Source of the DNA: Beroe ovata
Taxonomy: Eukaryota; Ctenophora; Nuda; Beroida; Beroidae
NCBI GenBank assembly: GCA_946803715.1
Contig: CAMPET010000180.1
Coordinates: 26,654-64,875, forward strand
Length of the DNA: 38,222 bases
Reading direction: 5' to 3'
Part shown: positions 1 through 24,458 of the stretch, piece after piece
Layout: the number at the start of each line of letters is the position of its first letter
Numbering within the stretch: the stretch's first letter is position 1
The notes under the pieces: generated by a model
Told to the model about the DNA's origin: nothing
What the model saw: the letters and a program-made list of their open reading frames with translations, nothing else
Databases searched by the model: none
Translations under genes and position numbers: made by a program

Positions 1-23
1 TTTGTTATTCTTTTTTTGTTTGT

Positions 24-47
24 TTGTGTGTGGTTGTTTGTGTGTTT

Positions 48-97
<50 letters not shown>

Positions 98-131
98 GTG
101 TGTGCGTGTGTGTGTGCGTGTGCGTGTGTTT
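24..131. repeat. GT/TG microsatellite
   Basis: Long run of TG dinucleotides with interspersed TTG and CGTG variants. The open frame across it is a repeat artefact. Confidence 0.95.
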
Positions 132-660
132 AGGGGGTGTTTGTATGGTTTTCTGTTTATTCAACGGGTGACGAATGCTTTGACAAAGCAGGAGACAAGT
201 GACTCCAACATTCTTCATTTGACCACTTACAACGTCTTGAATATTGTTGTTGATCCTACTCAAGCACAGGAAAATTCCGTAGCTCATGAGGAGTTTATGT
301 GCAATGTATTGTAGGTAGGTAACTGGTGACTCTTGTAGATTCCAAATGCGAACCATTTCCTTTCAAACCTTTCACTCGGTCTGAATATCAAGTGTAACTG
401 TGTAAACCCAGTGCCACGATGAATCCAAGAAGCCCAATTTATATTCAGATAGGACGCTCCGATATAAAAACTTGCATTTTGCGGGTCAGGGCAATCAAAA
501 TGGTAATGAGACGCGTCTACGAAAGTTGTCGTAGATTCAAGGAATGATAGATATATGCATTCCCAATGAACATGTTCCTACGTTTAGCCCTACAGCTGTC
601 GCGCTATGAAGATCATCTGCTACACATGTATGGCGGTCACGTTGCGCAGTATTCACATAT

Positions 661-806
661 ATATGTGTGTGTGTGTGTCTGTGTATGTGTGTGTGTGTCT
701 GTGTGTTTGTTCGTGTCTGTGTCTGTGTGATTGTGGTGTGTGTGTGTCTGTGTGTGTGTCTGTGTGTCTGTGTCTGTGTGATTGTGTCTGTGTGGGTGTA
801 TTGGTA
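661..806. repeat. Imperfect TG/TCTG microsatellite
   Basis: About 145 bases of TG repeats interrupted by regular TCTG steps. It gives spurious open frames on both strands. Confidence 0.95.
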
Positions 807-1318
807 TATGTAGGAGTATCCAATCATATGAGAAGCCGCTGCTGCAATCACACAGTCAATTAGCATTTTGATGGAAGCACCCATGGACACTCTGCTTTTC
901 AATCACATCCATATAGGTATTACAATACTCTAAGTAATGTGCTTCCCGCTCACCGCCTCCGCTTGATATCGTACTGAGACAATCACAGATGATGAAAAGA
1001 GAAACATTGGGTGCACTGCTTTTTCACGGAGCTCCTTGTAAGGGATAATTGACTTTCACCTCCTTTTCTTCCCTCCAAACTCATAATAACAATTGGTCAG
1101 TCGCTCAGTACAATATATATATGAGGAGAATGAACGTCATGAAACATCTACAAGCAAGTCAACTCCGTCCTCACAATTCATTTTGTTAACTCATTAAATA
1201 CTTTGAGATATTTTGAGATAAAGTGCACCCATTATAGTGCTCTGTGCGAGGAATTGTGGGAGTAACTTCTCATATGATTCTCTAGTATCCCTGATGTAAC
1301 GAGATTTCATATTTTCAG

Positions 1319-14606
<13,288 letters not shown>

Positions 14607-16463
14607 AACGTGATGGAATGTGTGAACGCGGCGGGTGTGGGTGTGCCACTCAGTTCATGACGTCACTACAATTCCTGACGTCACCACTCACCACGGACGT
14701 GAGCAAGAGTGATAGATAGACGTCTAGGGCAAAGACCGTGTGTTCTGCTGGGAGCTTGGGAGACCTCCCATTACCACCATGATACTGAGGCTCAATGTCT
14801 TGCATTGCAGAGACACCATGTATCTGTGATCGTCCTCGTATATCAATCAGCACACAGACACTATGTATATTGTGTATCAAGATACGCTACAATTAACCGG
14901 GTTGAACACTATATATTATGACATTTGAATGTGATGCACGTGACACATGTAAATTGATATATTCATGACTTGTTGTTCAAGTGCGAGAGGAAACGGTTCA
15001 CTTCATAGAGCCACGTTCTTTATTTTCATGGGTATTATATGTTATCATACCTCCGGCCCCCCCAATATGCCCTCTCTCTCACCTACGCCTCACGCAACTG
15101 TTTGTTAAATAAGCTGATCAGTCCACCCAAGTTTGGTTGGAGTCAATCTGTTAACTGGGGTTTACTTCATTTGTCCCTAAATTTCCTATACTGATTCCTC
15201 AGGATCTTCTCATTTTGGGTTCCTCAGCTTCTCTTTCATGGCGCACGTAATATATCGGCTGTTTTGACCTTGCTAATTAGTATTTATTATTGCTAATCAC
15301 TAATTAGTATCATCGAATATTGCAATTCGAACTGAGGCTCGCTTAGTTAACTTCAGTCTGAGTTATGATCAAAATGAAAAAATTAAGCTTGATTCAAAGT
15401 TGATATGACAAATTGCTTGTTTTCATTCATGGTGATTCTTGGTAATTAACTTCATTTTTGAATATTTTACCATTTCATCGATTCTTGCAGATAGTAACTA
15501 AGTGGTCCTTAATAACACCGTGGCATTATATTGGTTAAGTTTGGTAACATAATTCTGTCCCAGTTCCCTATCCTCGGTGAATGCTGGGTTTACTACTTGC
15601 TTCTGGGTTTACTACTTGGTTCTGATCGATATACTGCTTATTTGAGATGTTAGTGTTAAGAGTTTATTATTTATACGTTATATTCAATAGGCATAGTATT
15701 GAAGTAGTATACGAGTATGTATCATGTGATTAAACGAGATATGTGAATTTGACAACTCCGAAAGTTTTACAAAAATTTTAGAAATTCGATAGAGTAGCTA
15801 ACTCGATACCAATTGGAGGATACTGATCAGAAGAGTTGAGATAGATATGAATTGTTGTGCGCGTCAGCACGTGCAAATTCCGAGATCAAAGTTTTATAGC
15901 TGTCATTTTCACCTTATCCATATCAAGAACTGGTCGCTGAGAATGGAACTAGCCTGTCTCTTATCTTAAAGTGGTATTTTCGTATGGGTTGGTTAATAAT
16001 TCAACATACAATTAGGTTAAATTTAGTAGACGATTGGAGAAGGATTCTTCGCATTTTGTATCTCGTTCCGACCCACTTTCCTGCCCCTGATGGAAAATCT
16101 CAATCATCAATGATTTTATCCCAAAATCTGACCCCCTATCCTTAATAGTAGTGATTGGTAAAAGTTGTCAGTATTCATTAATAACTCCTCTAAGATTCTC
16201 AACTTGAAGCATTGGAAGTAGACTGAGCCAGTTCAAAATTTCCTTCACCGCATTGATGCTATAAGTTATTGTAAAATAGTGACTAAGATTATATGCAACA
16301 TTGTGTTTTGACATTGATATATTCCAATTAGTGGATATTATATGCTGGTTATTAATAAGTCAGGATCTTGTATTGAATTGCAACTGTAACTATATAGTGA
16401 ATGCGATGAACCGTATAACAGTTTATCCGCTTGTCTCAATAAATATACGCTATCTTCTTGATC
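14607..16463. other. SERCA 3' flank and spacer between convergent genes
   Basis: No coding region is convincing here. SERCA (+) ends at 14606 and the homocysteine methyltransferase (-) ends at 16464, so the two genes converge on this 1.86-kb AT-rich stretch. It holds the CRE-like pair near 14670 and a two-copy 20-bp repeat at 15584-15623 (ctgggtttactacttg core). I saw no clear AATAAA close behind the SERCA stop. Confidence 0.5.
14658..14683 (+). promoter_or_regulatory. Pair of perfect TGACGTCA (CRE-type) octamers
   Basis: TGACGTCA occurs at 14658-14665 and again at 14676-14683, 18 bases apart, just after the SERCA stop codon. The octamer is the classic CREB/ATF site. Two perfect copies this close are unlikely by chance, but a site in a 3' flank has no obvious target, so function is only a possibility. 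Confidence 0.3.
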
Positions 16464-17555
16464 TTATAACATCCTGCGTTTCACCAGCCGAGAAAACTCC
16501 CCAATCTCGCCCGCCGTTATTCTACAGCAACCCCCCACTATGTTAGCCCCTTCCTCAACCCACTTCACTGCTTCCTGTGCGAAATTCCACTCCGCTCCCA
16601 TCCCACTTTCTCTCCATGTCCAGTTCTCGCTTTCTCCTTCCTCCAGTGGCCTGTTTAAGTAGGTCTCACCACTATTGGGATATACAACGATAAGTTTATC
16701 TTCCGCTTCTCTCTGCAGAACTGTCTTGATCTTCTTTAAAAGGGGGAGCACTAAATGAGGCTCAGTGCAGTTTATCCCGACTCCTGATAAAGGCTGGCAC
16801 TTTGCCAACATTTCCAGACAGCCCGCCACAGTGGCGCCCGTGTCCACTTTCTCTGTGTCTGCACAAGTTAGGGTTGCCCATGTCGATATTCCTGCATCCT
16901 GCAACACCGCAGCTTTCTCCTGCAAAACATCGCAGATAACCTCAACCTCTGTTCCGTCCCCCACAGTCTCTATTGCTACCACAGAAACACCGCAGATCTC
17001 TGCGTGTTGTAGTATCTTATCGGATAGTCGAGAGCGAAAGTAAGATGTTATGAGGTTCCTGTCCACCCCATATCCTTCGTCCCTGATGTAGTCTGTGCCC
17101 TCTGCATGTTCCCTGTTAGCGGTCTCTGCTCTACCGATAATAGCAGTGGAAAACGAACTCACAGACAATGCCAATAGTGGTCGAGTCATGTCACCTTTAT
17201 CAACCATGAACTCATCTATTGCCTCCTTGGCCAGGGTTATGTTGTCAAGAGCAACCTGATCTACGTTGAAATCTACGTGCATGTTTGCATCTCCCACCAC
17301 CACATTCCTATCACCCAAAAGATAGGTGTTTGTCATCAGGATATCCACATTATGTGCCAGGAATGATCTATGAGCAGTCCTCACACTCTGTCTGATAATG
17401 GGATCATGTAGCAGAAAGGGTGCTTCCCAAGCTTCCTGTTCGTTAAGTCCCAGACCATTCAGTGCCGTACCCATCCCGCCGTCTAAAATTAAACATGGCT
17501 GGTCTGAGGAGGCCAGCCTGTCTCTCAGTGAGCATTTGGGTCTCTCAGTGAGCAT
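16464..17555 (-). CDS. Homocysteine S-methyltransferase (MmuM/YbgG-type), single exon
   Basis: An open frame of 363 aa without introns. It should transfer a methyl group from S-methylmethionine or S-adenosylmethionine to homocysteine to make methionine. Seen: an N-terminal LDGGMGTAL strand typical of the (beta/alpha)8 barrel; TNTY near residue 76; and the three zinc-thiolate cysteines of the family, C263 in GVGINCTEP and C343/C344 in VGGCCRI. Length is slightly above the usual 300-330 aa, explained by a longer N-terminus. The proposed ATG at 17555 lies in a 20-bp tandem repeat; the next repeat copy gives another ATG at 17535 in a different frame. The first ATG is chosen because only it opens the long frame. 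An upstream exon cannot be excluded. The gene converges with SERCA. Confidence 0.93.
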   Translation of the reverse strand: MLTERPKCSLRDRLASSDQPCLILDGGMGTALNGLGLNEQEAWEAPFLLHDPIIRQSVRTAHRSFLAHNVDILMTNTYLLGDRNVVVGDANMHVDFNVDQVALDNITLAKEAIDEFMVDKGDMTRPLLALSVSSFSTAIIGRAETANREHAEGTDYIRDEGYGVDRNLITSYFRSRLSDKILQHAEICGVSVVAIETVGDGTEVEVICDVLQEKAAVLQDAGISTWATLTCADTEKVDTGATVAGCLEMLAKCQPLSGVGINCTEPHLVLPLLKKIKTVLQREAEDKLIVVYPNSGETYLNRPLEEGESENWTWRESGMGAEWNFAQEAVKWVEEGANIVGGCCRITAGEIGEFSRLVKRRML

Positions 17556-17572
17556 TAGGGTCTCTCAGTGAG
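17520..17572. repeat. 20-bp tandem repeat over the methyltransferase start
   Basis: About 2.6 copies of a 20-bp unit (tctctcagtgagcattnggg) overlap the first codons of the homocysteine methyltransferase. Each full copy carries an ATG on the - strand. As 20 is not a multiple of three, the ATGs fall in different frames. Confidence 0.85.
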
Positions 17573-18127
17573 TTTTCACCTAGTGAAGGGAAACGATAAT
17601 GAAGAGGGAGTTAAAATCAGGCATCAATCAAACGAATCAATGAATTCCTACAATACAGTGCGCTGATCGGGAATAAGATTCTGATGATTTGCTGAGTTTC
17701 GTAATGCAATTTAAAATTCGATCAATGTTTCACTGTCCTATCTAACTCCGTGATTTGATTTGTCAGTCTAGACACACTTCTGTTAAATCTCGAATACTCG
17801 GGAATTGGCGTGTCATTGAGACATTATGTATTCGAGCGGACGTTGTATAGTATCATACACGTATACAATGTGTAAACTGTTCGTAGACTGTGCGCACTAA
17901 GAATGTCCGACTTTAGTTAATAAAAAAGTGGTGTCAGCAATTCGTGTGGTGCATTATGGTGTCAACGTCATGGAATGTTATAAGTGGTGTGAGCACTCAG
18001 CAATGTGTCGTCACGTATAGTGGGATGTCCAAGTCATGAAATGCCAAGAAGTGGTGTCCAGCATACGCTAGCGTATCTACGTCATGGAATGTTCATGATA
18101 TGAAGTGGTGAATTTAAACGGAATTAT

Positions 18128-18158
18128 AGAGTGGTGGAAGTACTACTTCCACCACTCT
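18128..18158. repeat. Perfect 31-bp palindrome
   Basis: Two perfect 15-base arms (agagtggtggaagta and its complement) around a single central C. It lies at the inner edge of the left arm of the foldback element. Confidence 0.9.
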
Positions 18159-18164
18159 AATTTA

Positions 18165-18312
18165 GTGCACTAATGTAGTGTCCTGTGCACTGATGTAGTA
18201 CCCTGGCCTGAGTGCCCTAACGTAGTGCCCTGTACCCTGACGTAGTGCCCTGAGTGCCCTTACGTAGTGCCCTGAGTGCCCCAACGTAGTGCCCTGTGCC
18301 CTGAGTGCTCTA
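18165..18312. repeat. Tandem array of about 22-bp units
   Basis: About six degenerate copies of a unit like cgtagtgccctgagtgccctaa fill the centre of the foldback element. Confidence 0.8.
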
Positions 18313-19115
18313 AAAACGTCACAAGGTTGTCTCTCTAATTCCGTTTTGATTCACCACTGATAAAATTCCATGACGTAGATGTAGATACGCTAGCGTCTGC
18401 TTCCAGGAAGAAGAGTGGTGTATAGGTTATGGAATCTGGTGCCGGCAGTACGTTGCGACTTCTGTGGTGTCTGTGTCATTGAATGGTGTCGTTGTTTCTG
18501 TTGGAGCACCACGTACACTTTTGCACATGAACTTTCGTGCTGCCGGCCGCGCGCGCAGTAATCTGTTTTTCGCGCGGTAATATGCTTAATCAGTTTGCCG
18601 CGCGTTACATAACACTGAATAAAGTATGGTACAAATGGCAATTCCCTGCTGATACAAGGAAAGTACCGTCAAAAATTGATATGCAGTATCGTCAAAAGAT
18701 TGATATGAAGATCAGCAAAGTTTGAAACTTACAGATGATGGTTTATATTCAAGCCTTAAGGTCGACGTCTGTCGACTGATTTGGACCAAAGATTGTTCTT
18801 TTTTCAGCCCAAGTGCCCATTTGGAAAATCTATCATGTCAAACAAGTAAAACAAAGTGTAATAGATAAGCCAGTTTATAAATAAGACGTTCAATAAGTTA
18901 TAAAAAGACGATATCATCAAAATTGATACATATGTATAATAATACTTCCGATATATTTCCGATATATTGGGCAAATCTCTGATGAAGACCAATAAAACCT
19001 ACAAGTATCACCTTGAGGAGACCGGGTAGAGTTCATATCAACTTCTTATATTATAATCTAAGGAGAAGCCCGAGTCACCTATCACCAGTGAGCTCACTGT
19101 TTGTTTAATTGATAT

Positions 19116-20302
19116 CTAGTGAACAAAGTCTCGAACATTCTTCAAGAATTGCACATAGTTCTGATGCTCAAATGCAGATGACATTTCGAAGAGTGCCAGA
19201 GAAAAGTCTGATCCGAGTCCCCGACGCGAGAGATACTTCTCAAATTCTTCGATTAGAGTCTGAAAAGTCGAGGTGTTAATATAATTCTTGGGAATAGTAA
19301 TGTAAAGACATGAATTCCCTTGCAATTTGCTGCACAACAATCGTTTAAGCGTAACTATTATAACCAAGCGTACTTATTACTTTCATTACCAAGAAATTAG
19401 AGTGAGAAATTTGTTCTGAAATTTCTGTATTTGTCACGATAAGGTTTTCGTAATTCGTATACTATCGGATTTTTGTAGTTACAATTCCAGACCCAGCAGT
19501 CATCTCTCAAGTACTCTTGCCCGCAATGAAAAAATCCTCACATTTTTTAATAAACCCACACTATGTTGACAGATCAATTTATTTGAGATTGAATTATATC
19601 GTACCACAAAACCTCCAATGCCCCTAAAATTGAAGTCCACCCAGCGTGGAAAAGTTGAGTCCAACACATCTCACTATCTCACAGGGTGCAAGAAATAACA
19701 CAATGGGGCAGTCACGTGATAAGGGTAGTCCAATCAGTGATCACCGTACCCAATATATAGCCAATCACAGCTCGCTATACCAATAATATGTACCTCATTC
19801 CGCCATAGGGGGGTCCCATTTGTTTGAGTATTTGACGAACAATCTTGGTCTTGCATTTGTCGACGTACAGGTGCCAAATGGTACCACGTCAAGTTTTCTT
19901 CGAAATCGAACAAGCGTCGTTTCACGCCTCAAAAACGTCAATCTATTTGGTGTAGTGCCCGAATTTCGTGACACATTACCGACCTTTCATAAATTAACAA
20001 TGGACTTTGGAAAATGGTAGTAACACCTCAAACTGCTGCGTTTTGAAGACTGTAAGAAATTGACTCCTTTCACGAGGGAAATGTTTCAATTACCAATATT
20101 TCACATGCTCAGTTTCATGATATCCCGGTGCTGGTATTTGGGTAATAGTTTCCATTTATAATGTGTGCCGGCTATTATAGTAGTGGTTTAAAGTGAGTAC
20201 CAAGTTGTAGCATCGCGTGAGCATGATTGTAAAGGAAATTCAAGTCAATGCCCATAACTCTGTCTATCTTATAACCCCGATATGAACACACTTCCTCTAG
20301 CT

Positions 20303-20349
<47 letters not shown>

Positions 20350-23300
20350 ACACTCACGTAGTCAAGATTCCCGAAGTCGGTAGTGAAAGCATCTTCCTCA
20401 GTCTGCCCGGGTGCAACGTAGGAAACCTCGCTTATAACATACTGATCAGTGTTATCCAGTTGTGCTTCCGCAGCCATGTGATAGTTGCAGCTGAACACCA
20501 GCTTACTCTGATAGATAGAGTAACTCGTTAGTGGAATAATTAGTCAATTAATCAATTAGTGATTATTATAGTTATAATGACTAGATCGATATAAATCGAT
20601 ACCTAGATATCAACGATCCCTGACTAGCTCTTTGTTTGATGGTGGAATTTAGATATAGTATCTTTATTCTAAGGGTTCAACTATCATAGTGGTCAACTAT
20701 CATACTTCGTTGTGGGAAATTACACTACTCTTGAATTCAAAATCTGTTCTAGATACAACCACTATTCTAAGATCAGATGTAAAATATAATCGAACGATTA
20801 TTCGACCACTTTCGCGGGTGATTGTTGCGACACTTCACACGGGCAAAATTTTGAATTTGAATCGGTCTATAGTCTTTTACTTCAAATATCTGTCTAGAGC
20901 ATGTAATTGCTAATGCCATGTAAATATTTCAATGTCTTTAGACCAGCAAATTCAACAGGTGAGTTAAATAGGCAAGCACTGAATCGACCACCATCAGAGT
21001 CAGTATATTTGTCAGCACACTTTTCATACATTTTTATAGACTTTTAAAAAGACTCGGAAAGAAAGTATTCGTTTTTTGTTTCCTTATAAATATTGACTAA
21101 TCCTAATTCTTATCTGAAGCCGCTTCCTTGATATCAAGGGATCTATTAGTACGAATGAGTGTCATGTATTATGTAATGACTATTGACTAATTGTTAACAT
21201 TAAAATCAACTATTAGCTATGCAATCAAAGTCTGCTCTCTAACATAATAGACTTAATTTGCTTTGCTGATTAAATGCTCACAGATGGAGATGCCTTACTT
21301 TTTTATTATAATATTGACGTTCATTTTGTGCTGAGAAACAAATTATAACAACAATTCTTAGAGAGGGGAGAGCAGTATTGATAAAATTGATCGTATATTT
21401 TTGTACAAGAGCTTTCCCACGCGTACCCAACATGCATCAATCATAGCGTATTACGATATTCGCAAAATGAGGAATGAGGGGGGCTACCCGATAAATATTG
21501 AAGAAGTTGGGACGTGTATACCTCAACTCACTAATGCTAGAATGGTATTCTTCTGGAAGGGTGCCAAATGCTTTTGATCACGTGACAGCGACTGACCAAT
21601 GAAAACATGGATACAACCAATAAAAATAGAGAAACGCTGCCACGTAATCAAAAACATTTGGGATCCCTCCACAATTCATTTTCGTGACCAGAAATATACA
21701 AATATATATAATATGTTCGTGACCTGACGATACGTTATTATATACCAGCGATCATTTTGTTTTGAAAGTTTGAATTGATTTCGATCGTTACCATTCCGTA
21801 GATAAAGCATTGAAACAGCACTCTCATTACGAGCATGAGCAGCACTGGACAGCAAAATAAATATATTTGACAAATTTCCGCTTGACATTTCCTCCTGAAT
21901 ATACTTCCCTATTTGCTTCCACGGATGTTTGAACCATTACAGAACCGACGTTGATGGTGGTCCCTTTCTACCGAAACAGTTACTTCCGCACCCCGTGCCA
22001 TAACCACGAGTTTAGTCTCGATTTGGTGGTCGCTTCGTCTGTTGAGGGACGCGAAAAAGAGTTGGTTTGTTGTGCAGAATATAGATATATTATGTGTTAC
22101 TTGCTCTCTCGCTTTTTGTCATTATTGAAGACTATTATAAGAAAGAAAGAGAGAGAGGGGTGCGTTGACTCTTTTCAAACACCTGTCTCGACGACAATGA
22201 GCTCCGATTTGGTGCTCCTCACACGCAAGAGTGGCGAGGGGGGGCTCGAAAAGTAACAAGTGCCCCCAAATACAATAGCGATAACGCTCGCCATTGTTCC
22301 TCGCAAACTGACCCCCTCCCTGTTTGTAGCGGTATATAAAGGGAGCACGTCCTGCACTTGTCACTTCAAAATCTGACACCTGTACCCGATGACCAACATG
22401 CTCTCGCTCAAAGTGTGAGTACCCCCGACCCCTCGGCCCCCCGCCCCCCGGCCCCCTTCATCAGATCACCCCTCACATTTCCTATCATTATTATATTATT
22501 TCCTATCCTTATCAACCCTCAGACTCATTGATATTGCATGATCACCATTCCCAATTTCCCACCTTCTTGCTGTCCTCACAGCGTATTCACTGTATAATCC
22601 CATGTGACTTCAATCCTCCCTATACCTCATTTCTATATCATCAATTACCTAGTTACTAACTCGCAGTAGACTGTCCCAGGACAGTCTAACTCGCAGGAAT
22701 CAGGTTATGATACCATCCTCTCGTTTCAGAGTGATACTGGCTACCCTGTGCATATCCCAAATACAAACCCTCGGAGGCTGTAAGTTTTATTAAACTTCTC
22801 GGACATACAACCTCCAAATAACACCTATCATAATGTTGATTTACTGCCAGCAGGCACTTTTGTAACACGTGACCGAATGATTACAGGGTACTTGACACAC
22901 AACATCAAACAGAAACAGGATGGCTCGAGTAATCATGAGGAGCTGCCTGTGCATGGCGTGCAGAGAGTTGGAGAACTGAAAATGAACAAAGTGGATCGAG
23001 ACATTCCTCTCCTCCTTGAAGATGGGGTATAGCAATTCCTGTTGTCGTACTTCTTTCCATGAGTACACGTGGTTTTCTCTAACATGTCACACACCTCTCT
23101 ATCTCTCTGTTAACCTAGACTCTACTTCCTTCCTAATTGCTTGTTATGTTACTTGGCAATGATCCGGCATTTATCTTTGAAACCCCGAGACATTTTACAA
23201 GGGAAAAAGGGTTGTTTTCAATTGAGATGTTCGGTGCTCAGGGCCACCACGTTGTAGGTAGCAAACTCTTTTTTGTGCAAATTTGTTAAAAATGACGTGT

Positions 23301-24359
23301 TTTATTTTCACTTCATGAAATAATTCCTGACAACTAAATGACTATTAACAGTGAAACTGCAAATTATGCACGGTGCGGAAATTAAATCACAACCACCAAA
23401 TAACGAAGCTGGTGAATATTACCCACATTCGTGATACTTCAGGTATGGGAAGTAGGAAACTGGTAGTTAAAGGGGCAACACGTGAACACAAAATCACCGT
23501 GCTGTTAAACGATCGTCAGGACTAAGGGCCTACGTATAAACTGTTGAAATACCTATGGTGATTACTTGGGAAATTGCATGATATTCTGGGGGGATGTATC
23601 AAGTATTTCACCTGTCGTTTAGCAATCTCGATCTTGAAAGATGGTAAGTACTGAGGGGGCGTTTCCTCTGGGTCATCTTCAGCTGGCGCCAGCTCTGTCA
23701 TGTGGTTCACATTGAGTTCCACCTGAGTGAATGACGTGTAGGCGCAGGGCAGAGTGGGCAGGGCTGAGTGGAGAATCACGAGAATTTCCCGAGTGAAATA
23801 TGCATGAGTTTCATTATGATCCTGCTATCATACCTTGATTATCTCGTCGCCATGCTGTTTGGTGAGGATGATGGTAGCTCCCTGGACACTCTTCACAAAG
23901 TCCCCGATCTGGAGATCCGACCCCCTGACATCCACCACATCACCTCCTCCCTCTTCGTGGAGTATCTCGTTATTCAGAGCTGACGTTAACGAGGGATCTG
24001 TGGGGGAGAGGGAAGGGTGTCAGAGAGAGGGGAGAGATGGAGAGGGGGAGAGATGGAGGGGGACTCAGAGAGAGGGGGGTGTCAGAGAGAGTGGGATTCA
24101 GAGAGAGTGGTACAGCGAGGTTGGGGATCCATTAGATAGAAATGGAAATAGTTGGCGTCACCAACTTCACTCAAAGACCAAGGCACTGAATAGGCAATAT
24201 GAGAAGAGGGAACATGAGTTAACCTGTGGACATGTATCTGTGTAGAACTGTGTGAGATGGGTTGACTGCTGTGGTACCCGCCACAGGGTGTGCTATCCTA
24301 CACGCCCTCCTGGCAATCCCACCTGACGCTCTGCACACACTTCTCAGCAGGGAATTCAT
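19116..24359 (-). CDS. C1QBP: C1QBP/p32/MAM33 family mitochondrial matrix protein, complete, five exons
   Basis: Exons in order: 24359-24224, 23997-23834, 23722-23612, 20507-20358, 19259-19116 (stop included); phases match and give 234 aa. Exon 1 encodes a textbook mitochondrial presequence, starting MNSLLRSVCR and rich in Arg with no acidic residues over the first 40. The rest follows the family order: an N-terminal helix (SALNNEILHEE), a beta-strand region (ATIILTKQHGDEIIK, VELNVNH), acidic linker, FKIEIAK and LVFSCNYH strands, SEVSYVAPG, then the C-terminal helices ending FEHQNYVQFLKNVRDFVH, very like the ending of human C1QBP. The family forms acidic trimers in the mitochondrial matrix that support ribosome function and respiration. 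The length is shorter than human (282 aa), mostly in the presequence. The exon 1 donor (gttaac) is weak. Intron 20508-23611 holds a separate + strand peptide gene. Confidence 0.92.
20305..20346. repeat. AC microsatellite
   Basis: A pure AC run of about 42 bases, just inside the intron next to the fourth C1QBP exon (donor at 20357). Confidence 0.95.
20508..22332. other. Part of the large C1QBP intron, upstream of the peptide gene
   Basis: AT-rich, without a supported exon. It holds the inverted repeat at 21558-21668. The short open frames here show no recognisable motif or splice partner. Confidence 0.5.
21558..21668. repeat. Inverted repeat with about 33-bp arms
   Basis: The left arm 21558-21590 and right arm 21635-21668 are imperfect complements (words ccaaatg, ttttgat, cacgtga). 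The spacer has two accaat words. It may be a small MITE in the C1QBP intron, or part of the upstream region of the peptide gene 700 bases away. Confidence 0.5.
22333..22340 (+). promoter_or_regulatory. TATA box of the nested peptide gene
   Basis: TATATAAA followed by GC-richer sequence. About 28 bases downstream is an initiator-like TCACTTC (22361-22367), and the peptide ATG follows at 22389, implying a 5' UTR of about 25 bases. It is the clearest core promoter in the window. Confidence 0.65.
22389..23032 (+). CDS. Small secreted peptide, 73 aa, three exons, nested in a C1QBP intron
   Basis: Exons 22389-22414, 22730-22779 and 22887-23032 (stop TAG). All junctions are GT-AG with matching phases (2, then 1). 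A TATA box lies 49 bases before the ATG. The product starts with a signal peptide (hydrophobic core VVILATLCIS, residues 9-18), likely cleaved around residue 25 near TLGGWY. The predicted mature chain is about 48 residues, hydrophilic, mixed-charge and free of cysteine. It has no dibasic processing sites and no C-terminal amidation glycine, so it is not a classical neuropeptide precursor. I do not recognise the family. It is transcribed against C1QBP, inside that gene's 3.1-kb intron. The frame is short, so the evidence is the combination of TATA box, signal peptide and consistent splice phases. Confidence 0.65.
24003..24118. repeat. Purine-rich GAGAGG repeat, polypyrimidine on the - strand
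   Basis: Degenerate gagaggggagagatgga and gtcagagagag units. On the - strand this is a long CT tract directly before the acceptor of C1QBP exon 2 (23997), where it may strengthen splicing. Confidence 0.7.
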
Positions 24360-24458
24360 GACTAGCTGCTTTGTGAAGTGGGTATTTATAGGGACAATGG
24401 TAACATGAGATCAGCACTGATAAGTTTCCCAGTTGTGTCACGTACACTGGCTTATAAC

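Larger units (their letters stand above)
1..1318. other. Intronic sequence of the SERCA gene, no exon seen
   Basis: Upstream intron of the SERCA gene. I looked for the preceding exon, which should encode the DKTGT phosphorylation site, and did not find it. The stretch holds two GT-rich microsatellites and otherwise AT-rich sequence without a convincing coding region. Confidence 0.6.
18065..18396. mobile_element. Foldback/MITE-like element with about 65-bp inverted arms
   Basis: The left arm (18065-18130) and right arm (18331-18396) are imperfect reverse complements. Both begin with the palindrome acgctagcgt and include the acgtcatggaat and gtggtgaat words. No protein is encoded between them; the interior is a 31-bp palindrome plus a tandem array. 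This fits a non-autonomous foldback element. I did not find a clear target-site duplication. Confidence 0.55.
17573..19115. other. Repeat-rich spacer upstream of the methyltransferase
   Basis: No gene seen. From about 17930 to 18500 the sequence is packed with GTGGTGT words and copies of an acgtcatggaatg motif, flanking a foldback element. The rest is AT-rich and featureless to my reading. Confidence 0.5.

Noticed and set aside
24-902. Open frames of Val/Cys or Thr/His repeats
   Set aside because: Translations of GT/AC microsatellites.
21951-22256. 101-codon + strand open frame upstream of the peptide gene
   Set aside because: No motif, low-complexity end, and it lies just upstream of the TATA box, so it is probably promoter-proximal non-coding sequence.
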